This document shows positions 48,201 to 58,900 of a stretch of 64,000 bases of DNA, piece by piece. The notes below the pieces were generated by a model that was not told the DNA's origin, made no database searches, and was given only the letters and a program-made list of their open reading frames with translations. The stretch comes from Anthonomus grandis grandis (lineage: Eukaryota > Arthropoda > Insecta > Coleoptera > Curculionidae). How positions within the stretch are numbered: the stretch's first letter is position 1; each line of letters opens with the position of its first letter. Position numbers and translations under genes: made by a program. The DNA lies in contig NC_065548.1 of assembly GCF_022605725.1 (NCBI RefSeq), forward strand, positions 13,673,644 through 13,737,643, written 5' to 3'.

Positions 48201-49917
48201 TAATACATTTTCTACTTCAAAGGCACTTATGTTTATTACATCAAGACTCTCATGCATATATTATTTAGACTACATAGCTGTAACATCTATAAAATGCATA
48301 ACGTGTCAGAATTACATTTAGAGAATACAAATTTCCAAAAGTTTTTAGGATTGCGGTTTACAGAATTTTCAGCGTTATGTTATTCCCAGCAGTCAACGTG
48401 GGTTTAGAAAGGGGTTTAGTACCTCTGTGGCTTTGGCCAATGTCACTGATGACTTATTCCGCGCCTCAGACAAGCAAAAGAATAGCCTGCTTGTACTTCT
48501 AGATTTTTCTAAGGCATTTGATACAATCAATCATCGGCTTCTTGTATCTAAATTACAGTTTTATGGGTTTGATTTCCATTCATCCTCAATTATAGAATCA
48601 TATTTGGATAACAGGTTTCAGAAAATTAATTCAGATAATACTTATTCAGAAGAAGTAAAAATTTTATCAGGTGTTCCACAGGGGTCAATTTTAGGCCCAC
48701 TATTATTTTTGGTTTACACATCTGATATTCTTAAAGCAACTAAATATTGTAAAATACAGGCATTTGCAGATGATACCCGCATTTATTGTTCTTTTAGGGC
48801 TAATGATTCTGCGGTTTTTGAAAAATTGTCAATGAAGACTTACATACCTTGAGTGATTTTTGTAAACAACATAATTTAAAAATAAATCCTGTTAAATCAC
48901 ATCTTATGATATTTGGCAATAAAAGTAAAGCATTTTCTTTAAAGAATAATCTAAATATTTTTTTAGATGATAATAAATTATCTTTTGTCGACTCTGCTAA
49001 GAATCTGGGATTGATATTGGATAGTGAACTTGGATTTAGAGAACATGTCAAGAAACTTATTCAGAAGTCTTATATAGCATTAAAAATACTTTATAGTAAT
49101 AGACATATTTTAAATTTTAATTTAAGAAAAATGTTATGCGAGTCACTTGTTCTGTCTAATTTTAATTATTGTGATTATATATACGGATTTTGTTTAGATG
49201 TTAGTAGTAAATATAGGATACAAAAAGTGCAAAATTCTTGTGTTCGACTTATATATGGCATGCGCAAATTTGAACACATTTCTCCATTGTATACTGCTTT
49301 AAACTGGCTTAAAATGGATTATAGGAGAGTCTTACATTTTTGCATTTTTTGTTTAAAAATAGTTAATTATATCGACTCACCTAGTTCCCTTAAAGAACGA
49401 GTTGTTTTTCGTCATGATGTCCACAATGTCAACGTGCGATTTTCAGATAGATTGTCTATGCCACATCATCAAAGTGCAATTTTTCAACGCTCTTTTACTT
49501 ATAATTTTGTAAAATGTTATAACGCACTTCCAGTGCCTCTCAAGACAATGAATTTAAAAAATGTTCAGTTGTGTAAACTAAAGTTAAAAACCTACCTTTT
49601 TGACTTGCAAGATAGTGGTTGTATATTTCCGCCTAGATAGTCATTAATATATTTTTTTTTTAAACTTTATAATATATCAAATCTTAGACTTTTTAAATTC
49701 AAATTGTTAATTGGATCTCCATTCTTTGTGCTTTGAATAATGTTGTTTTCTATTTTTTTTATTTTTTGTATTGAGCTCTTCTCTGTAATTTTAATTAAGA
49801 TACTTCTTTTATTTTTATCACGCTAGTTGTCTTCAACTCATTTACTGTGTGCGTATGTGGTTCAGTAGAGTAGCTAATACAGCTAGACTGCGCCACTTAT
49901 GCATACTTAGTTAATAA

Positions 49918-49974
<57 letters not shown>

Positions 49975-52900
49975 GTATATGTATTAGTATTATGTGTCAA
50001 AAGTTCAAAGCAATATTCCGATAACTGATAACACTGTTTTCTCAAGTTGCTGAAGTTCTGATAAATGAAATTCTTAATTCCCACTTGAACTGAGATCTAT
50101 TTACTTCTCCTTAGTTGAATCTCACATTGCATATAAAATAGTATTCTGGGGTTATTGTAGTACAACCAGTTTTTCTTTAATAATTATTTTACAGAAACAG
50201 ACTCTAAGGTTAATCTTTAAAATGTCTTTTAGGCAATCTTGTAAATCAATTTTTATCTCACAAAATATCTTAACTCCTCCATGCTTGTATTTGCTTAGCC
50301 TATTGGCAAGTCTACAAGGCTGTGGGAATTTATGAGATGCCTTAAATACTTTAACCGGAACAAACAGATCAAAGGAAGTATAAGTAAAGTACCCACAACG
50401 TACAACAAAATTATTTTTCTATCAAGAGTATTATTTCTTTAAGCTTAGTCATGGTATAAAGAAATTAATCAAAATATTGATAACAATAGGGCAATCTGTA
50501 AACTTTCTTAATGAGTGGAGAAACCTTAGAATCACTTTAAATCAGAAACCTTTAAATCACTGTCTCATGGTCTGACTGCAGTTTATAATATGTTCTGGAT
50601 AATTTGAACAATTGATTAAACCTATCAATACTAAAAAGGTCAATTTCTTTTGTTTTTCAGTCTATTTGCAAATAGTCTTTGGGACCTCAGTTTGCATTTT
50701 AAAGAAGACCCAGATGTTCTTAGTGCCTTAAATAAATTGATTCATAGCTTACAAGAAATGAATAAGTTCCATACAACGTTACTTGATCAAGCTTCAAGGA
50801 GTATAGTAAAAAATATAAGTACTTTTATTAAAAGGTATAAGGTTTTATACAATCATTATACATGTCCTAACAAATCATATATTTTTCAGTGATATTAAGG
50901 CTGTAAAAGATTACAAACATCACTTTGAGAAATACTCTAATGATTATGACAACATTCTCCTAAGAAACTCACACATTTCCAAAAACAAACCGCAAGAAGT
51001 TGAAGAAGTTCAAAACGTCTTAGTGGCTGTGAGGTCATGCTTTGGTCACCAAGCATTAAACTATGTTAATAGCATTTATGTTTTACAAGCTAAAAAGAGA
51101 CATGAAATTCTCAGTACTGTAAGTAAATAAATTAATAAACAATAATAATTTAAGTTTTAATTAATTTTTTGTGTAGCTCTTGTCTTATATGCATGCATGT
51201 ACTGCTTACTTTCATCAAGGTGAAGATCTGTGCGAAGACTTACAACCATTTTTTAAAAGGCTAGCAAATGAGGTAAGAGTTAGCTAAGTAAGCTAATTGC
51301 ATTTTATATTTTAAGTTGGTTTTTAGATTAGCAATATGAGTTATGAAACCAGAAAAATTGAAAAAGAGGTCGAAAACTCTCATAGCTTGGTCTCACAACC
51401 AGAAAGCCAACCTATTTCAGTTTCAAACGACAGAAAATCCCCTAAATTAGAAGGTTATCTGTTTAAAAGGACCTCTAATGCATTTAAAACCTGGAATCGT
51501 CGATGGTTTTATTTATATGATAATAGGCTCGTTTATAGGTGAGAATTTATTTATTTTTTTGTATGAAATTAAATATTTTATTATATTTTTTATTTATAGG
51601 AAAAGGTCAGGAGATGATGCTGACACAGTAATGGAAGAGGATTTGAGGCTGTGCACAGTTAAACCTGTCACTGAAGGGGAAAGAAGGTTTTGTTTTGAAA
51701 TAGTGTCTCCCTCAAAGTAAGTATGATACTCTTTTATTAATTTTTGGTTGTTTTCTGACAGCATTGAGCAGTTTTTTTTAAGTAATCAGTATATTTATTC
51801 CATCTAATGGTTAATTAGAAAAATATCAGGTGATTCATTAATGTACTCAGTTCCTTTCATGGAAAAACGAAAAAAGCTTCATGAATATAGTTCCACAATG
51901 TTTTTCTTCTGAGATACAGAATGTCAAAATTTTCATTTTCTTCATTAAATAAAACTTAGTTGTTTAAGTTCAGTAAAACCAATGTCTTAACAGTTGTGAT
52001 ATATTCAATATACTGTGTGAAACCATGTCTTTAAGGGTATGTCCTATTAGCTCTATAATAGTCTTTTATTTAGCATTTGGCCAATTTAGCCTTAAAATAC
52101 ATTTTAGTATAGAAAAGTTATTTTCTCTGTACTGTTGATCCAGTCTTATTTTTTTGGTTTTAGAAGTCATATGCTACAAGCAGACTCTGAGGAAATGTAT
52201 CATCTCTGGATAGAAACTTTGCAAAAATGTATTGGTGCGGCAATTCAACGAGTTCAAAGTATCGATTCTCAGGAGAAAAGTAGTGAAGAAAATCAATATT
52301 TAAATAGTACTGGTTTGAACCAGTCTGTTAATAATAACAAAAAAGTTCAAAAGATACGGTAAGATATAGACAAAAATCTACAAAAAATATTTATAAATTC
52401 GGACCTTTAGTAAATGGCACAAAACATGCTAATATCTTTATGGAATTATATCGATTTTTTTGGATTAACTATTAGTTCCTTATTTTAGAATATGGGAAAA
52501 AATAATAAAAATCCCCGGAAACAATTTTTGTGCCGACTGTAAGAGTCCAAATCCCCGTTGGGCTAGCAGAAACTTAGGAATAACATTGTGTATAGGTAAA
52601 CCAAACCATATTTTAAAGATAGTAAGTAATTTATTGATATTATACCGTGCAGAATGTTCCGGAGTTCACAGGAGTCTGGGGGTACACTACAGCAAAGTGA
52701 GATCCTTGACTCTGGACGATTGGGAACCGGAAGCGGTGAAAGTGATGGCCGAACTTGGCAATGATGTTGTCAATAAAATCTATGAAGCCAATGTACCGGA
52801 AGGGTTTCAGAGGGCATCCGAAAACTGTACAGGGTAAGTCTATTTTTGTTTATATCTATAGTACTTCCCATTTAATAGAAGAACAACATTGAAAGTTCAA

Positions 52901-55900
52901 GAGACAAATATTCCTTTATTCTGAAATCAGTTAATATAAGTACACTGAAAGCACTAGATTAACAGAGAACACAGAAAACTATATAAAATGAACGTCTCGC
53001 CACAAACCAAAGATTTCTCATAGTACTTATTAAGGGAGTAATATGTCTTTGCAGAAGTTATTTTACCATTTCTAAATACATTGTGTTACAGAATAAGATG
53101 CTGATTGTTAAGGGTGTTAATTCTTAGGTGATTTTAGGAAGAAAAGTTCAAATAAAGCTATGTCCTAAACTCCTTAACTTTTGAGCTACAAAGTGTTGGA
53201 AGTTGTCATCTTTTTAATCAAATTTGGAAGACCCTGTATGATTTTTTTTAATATAATTATGTAATGTTAAAGTACCGCTAGACTTCTATAATTAGAGTTG
53301 CTATAATTGAATGGTAAAATAATGTACATATTTTTTTTAAATAAATTTATTTTTTTTTACTAATAAATTGACCATGTAATTAATTTTTTTTCCGTGGTAA
53401 TCTCATATCGGACGAAAAAAAGTCAAATAAGCAAATTTGCCCTGAATGAATGAATAGGAACTATAAAAATAGTCTTTATTTTACGTGAAAGCATTGGCGT
53501 GTACGGAAGCCACTGGCTAAGCTTTAAAAAAATCTCCTACAACAAAAAACACACCCACAGACTGTTTGCGCTGTTTGTGTGTGCTAAATTTTATAAACAT
53601 ATCTAGGGAGTTAATAAAGTTATGATGAAGAAACGATTTTTTTCCTAAGTTTTTAACACCTTGTTGCTCAAAAGTTAAGGGGTTTAGGACATGTTGTATT
53701 TCAACTTTTCTTCTGAAAGTCCCCCATGGATAACACCGTTAAGGATTAGCATCTTATTCTGTAACACCTTGTATTAGGTAAGTCGTATTTTGATTGACTA
53801 TAAATTCTGGTCTCTTTGGAAATATTGTATGCCTCATAGATATTCCGGAAAAAATGAATGTTTGTAGTGCTAAAATTTCTATGTATAGGTCAACTCTAGA
53901 CACTTTCAATATTATTTTGATTGAAATTTGAGTATTTGTTTATATTAGTTTCTAAGTGACTTTGTCAGTCTGGCTTCTAATTTAATACTGTTTAAGTATT
54001 TAACGATGTTAAGAAATAAATATAGGAAAGAGTAAAACGTAGCCGGGAATAAATACAGTATTTATGAAAAAGGTTATTATTGAGTTTAGGGGCAAGGACC
54101 AATAGTTTTTACAGATAATTGGTCGAGATTAGTAATCGGCTACGCACTGCAGATCCTTATCTTTATGGGTCGATAATTTGGAACTATTTTATTGGAAAAG
54201 CCTCACTTTACTATTTCCTTGTGTTAAAATTTGGTCTAAAAATAAATAATAAAGATTCACCGACATCAGAAGTGGGATCAGCCCATCCAGAATTGACTTA
54301 AAACATTCTGACGGATGAAATAAAAATAGAAGCAAATATAACAGATCCGGAAGGATGTATTGGTGGATGAGTTTGGTTAGATGCAAAAGTTTCGGGATTT
54401 TGCATTGCGTTAAAAGGCTTTAAACGGTCGACGCTATTTTCAAATAATCATCAAATTAGTTCGAAGCGTCGAGCCTTTACTAAGCCAGACAAAAAGGAAC
54501 AACCATTTATAAGCAAGTGTTGTGTCTTTGCAAAATTGAACATGAGGCTTATGGTGTTATGTGTCTGTTATGTGTTTTGCTTGTAGAAACCAAGGAATAT
54601 TTCAACTAGTTGTTCTAATAAAGGAAAACTTCTACTAGCAAATATAAAGAAAGGCAGAGCAATTTGGTGGAGGTGCAGGTATTGCCGCAAGGATAAATGA
54701 AAATCAAAAATGGTAAAATTGTACCATTTCTGTTTAAGTCAGGTTTTGACTATATGTATAATTTACAAATTATAGTATTGGTTTGAATTCAAGATTTTTC
54801 TTGAACTTGATTTATTTATTGTGCCTGATGATTACATTTCCTTTGAGGTTTTATTGGAAGAGAGTTGATAAATCAAAACATTAATATTTGTTTTAGCACG
54901 AAAGGTTTGATTATAACCCGTGTGTCTTGACTTACAAAATGAATGATGCTAATATTGAACAAATTGGTACTGATTCAAGCAATTCTAAAAAAACTCATCA
55001 TCCAAAACCTTATCGTTTGCCACCAGTTGAGGGTGAAATTGGTTGTTCCAAGGTTTCAGAATTTTTATTATAGGTTAATATTATTCGACCCAGCTCTTCT
55101 TACGCAAGTCCTATTCTATGGGTGGAAAAGAAAAATGATTCTGATAGTACGAGGTGTGGCAATTAGGTTCCAGAAATTTAGTTACAACTCGGGAACTGGT
55201 AACATTGCGTCATTTGTAAGCATATGCCTGGAAAGAAGGAACCTTGCTTTAGTTCCAGTCGAACTTTGAAGTCGATAGCACGTTTGGTTTGTATTTTATG
55301 GGTGTTTTTCGAATGTAACTTTGTTAGTGGCGTCGTGAAAATGAGTGACTCACATTACAAACACAATCTTTTTAGTGAAATATGGCGAAAAACCCTCGGA
55401 AATCCTCTGAAAATTGCAGGTGGTTTATGGAGAGGACTGCATATCGAAAACGCGAGTATTTAAATGGTTAAAACGGTTCAAAGAGGGAGCGTGAATCGGT
55501 AGATGACGATCCATATAAAGGAGCTCCCGTCACCTCTCGTACCGACGCGAATATCGACCGTTTGCGCGCGCTTATCACGAATGACCGGCGCCTAAGTATT
55601 CGTGCGTTGTTAAACAGTTAAACATAATAGTTATAAAAGTTAAACATCAACAAAGAAACTGTTCGCAAGATGTTAATGAGAAATTAAACATGCGAATAAT
55701 CTACGCAAAGATGGTGCCTAAACTTCTCACACATCGTTAAATTTCTCGAAAATGAAGCGTATCTTCGGACATACTTTTGTATGAATGTTTTTACTTAAAT
55801 ATTTACGAGGAATCACCCCTTAAAATTAAAGTCATCACTTATGTTACACCCTGTACATAAATATTAATGTCATATTCTTAACATATTTTCCTCCAAGTTT

Positions 55901-58900
55901 GTTCTGAGAATATAATAAGCAAATTCCGAACAATATATTTACAGAGCATAGTTATAACGTGATTATGTTTAGTGGGTTGGTGATTTTTGGACTCCAAAGT
56001 AATTCTGGCTTTATTTATAAAAAAAGTTTTAAAAGCCTATACTTTTTAGTATTGTTAGAGAAGAATGGATCAAATCGAAATACGTTGATAAAGCGTTCGT
56101 AAGAAAATTATCCCAATTCGAAGCAGAACAAGGTTCGAGCGAGAACCCTACCGAACTAAAAAAGTGGACCGTGAAAAAGATCCGCAGGTCATGCAGGTAC
56201 ACCAACAAAAAAGCCGTAAAAAAAGAACAACTGAAAGAAAATCTCGATGAAAAGGAAAAAGACGAAATGGAACTTCCGGGGGAAAACTCATCCGAAAAAA
56301 ACGAGGAAGTTGGAAGCGATATTCTCTTATTTGGTAATGATTTGGACGAGGAAACCGTTAGTACTATTGACTTGAGTGATCAGGAGAGTACTGAGGGTGA
56401 CGAAAATGGTTATGCAGGTAAGCTAATCTCAGCTCCCCTGATTTTTCCCCATAATTTGTTTATGCGTTTTTAGGTGTAGAAGAGATAGAAAATCTCGATT
56501 TTGACCTTTTACTATATAAAGCAGCAGCCGTTCACAACTTGCCAGTGATGTGTCAAGCATACGCCTTAGGGGCAAACATTAATTGGACAAACCCGAAAGA
56601 TAAAGACAGGACACCTTTACATGCTGCAGTGTTAAGTGTAAGTAGAATATTTTGATTTTTTTATAGTTGCCCAGTGAACCTAATTATTCACGAAATAATT
56701 GGGATGTAAGAACGTTTTGACGCCTTTTTTCTAGATTAAAAAATGTGGTGAAGAACATTTTTATCATTTATGATCTTTGCCATTTTTGACGTACAATTTA
56801 TCAGATATACAGATCAGTCTGTAGGTAAACGAATTATATTTGAGTGTGTAGTAATTTAATTTTTGATTCCGTTATATTGTTTATTTAAAATTTTGCTGCT
56901 CTGCATCTTTAACTCTCGATATAGTTTGTTATGACTATATAAAATAATTACATTTTCTATATTCTTTGTGTAATATGGAATATATGTTGAATATTTGTAG
57001 CAATATGACCAAAGGCCAAATAATAATAATCAGCTTTTATATTTAGGTGTTTGTAAAGTCTATATGGCAATATAAAAGTTTTTTAATCCGTGAAAAAACT
57101 ATTAATAACTCTAAATATTTACAAGGAAGCTTGTAATGACCTTTTTAACGAATAAGTTTATCAGGTTTTATACTCAATTAACATAAAAATAAATTCTTTA
57201 CATGAATTTTCGTTATATTTCGACTCTTTTAAGGCCTTTGACAGTATTAAGACTTTCTACGAAATCCATGGAACAACTACTCAATAACTCCAAAAACGTT
57301 ATATTTACAAGGGAGCTTGTAATTAACTTTTTGGGAAAGAAACTTATCATCTTTTATACTAAATTAATATTAATGAGATCGTACATGAATTGTCAATATA
57401 TTTAAATTTTTGTATGGTTTTTGGCAGTATTGTGTTTTTTTAGTCCATGAAAAAACTACTTAATAACACCAAAACGGTTATATTTACAAGAAAACTTGTA
57501 ATAACCTTTTTGATCAAGAAACTTATCAGCTTTTAAACTAAATTGCAAAATATATTAAATAAAGTAGAAGAGTCATTTATCAGCATTTTTAAAGCAGATA
57601 CCTATTTTCTGTTACTTAGAAGAGACTTTAGAAAGAAACTGCTTTTCGGAGAATAAAAATTATCCCAAATCTCCCGAAAAAAAAATATTGATCTCAACTG
57701 CCTGGAAGAAACAGAAAATTAGATTTTAAAGCGATTTTCATTCCGCAGAAAAATTACAAAAATTCGGAAGAAAATCCTACTTTTATGGAAAGATGTATAA
57801 AAAAATAATGTTGCATTACCTGGAAATTTTAAAAATGAGAATAAATGTCTGAACAAATATAAATTCTACCAAAAAAATATATCCATAAAAGTGATGTCAG
57901 CTGCTTAAAAGACATTTTAAAATTATTTTAAGAGCCTGGAAAAAACTCATAATAGCCCTTACTACCCGGGAAAAAAATTAAGAAATAATAATTAAACTGC
58001 CTGGAAAAGCAAGAAAATAAATCGTAGGAAAATTCCGAGGTATAGTAAGAAAGAAGAATGAGTGAAGATGGTTAAAACCAAATCGAATCGTCGACCAGAT
58101 CAGTAAGTGTTTTCACGTTAACTAATCTTCAAGAAAACCAGGATCACGCGATTGATTTTTATTCTATTTTTCAAGGCAGTTGAAGTGATTTCTTTAACTT
58201 TTCTGATTTGTAGGAAATTAGTAAAAGGGAATAAAAGTGTCTACTTTCATATAATTTATATAAGATTTTCTGATATCACATCCTAATGCACATAAATTTC
58301 TACATGGATTTTCCATTTTCGTGATGAAAAATTCAGGATTTTTCCTTTTTTTTTCTAGAAAGTAAAAATTTTCTTTGTTCCAGGCAATCGAAATTTATTT
58401 TGGTCTATTTTTTCCAGGCAATTGACGGCACTTTTTCATTTCGATTTTTTGGTATTAGTAACTCGTAATTAAAATTCAGGCTGTACATATGTAGTCAGAA
58501 TTAAATTTTTCCAAGCAATTGAAAATCTGTTTGTTTTTTTTAATTTGCTGGAGTCAGTTTTTGTCCCAAGAAGTTTAAGTATTTTTATTTTTAATGCTTT
58601 GAAAGCAGTTTAGTTCTTCTCATTTCACATAGGATCTCAAATGTCAGGAATATTTTTTAAAAAAATCTCTTTTGCAGAATGGTTGACTTATTTTTGCCAT
58701 ATTTATAAAACTTGAAAAGAATAGTTTAAATAAGGTAGAAATGAAGAAAGGTTGGGAAAATTCAATGCTTTCAATCGATAAAATCATTACTCTTAAAGCC
58801 GTATAAAGCCTAAGATGTCTTTAATCCATGAAAAAGCTGCTCAATAACTCCAAAACTGTTATATCTACAAGGAACCTTGTAATGTTCTTTTTAGTGATGA

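Larger units (their letters stand above)
48340..49975 (+). mobile_element. Young 5'-truncated non-LTR element with (ATT)n tail
   Basis: The RT domain, a 3' UTR (49,641-49,917) and an (ATT)n tail (49,918-49,974) follow in order, the standard layout of a jockey/CR1-type insertion. Homology begins near 48,365 (YSQQSTWV, then GFRKGFSTSVALANV), inside the RT domain, so the copy is strongly truncated at its 5' end. It is the best preserved retroelement in the window and sits in sense orientation in ACAP intron 2. Confidence 0.88.

Noticed and set aside
54119..54301. Possible gag of the gypsy fragment
   Set aside because: No zinc knuckle or capsid block could be read with confidence in 54.1-54.4 kb.
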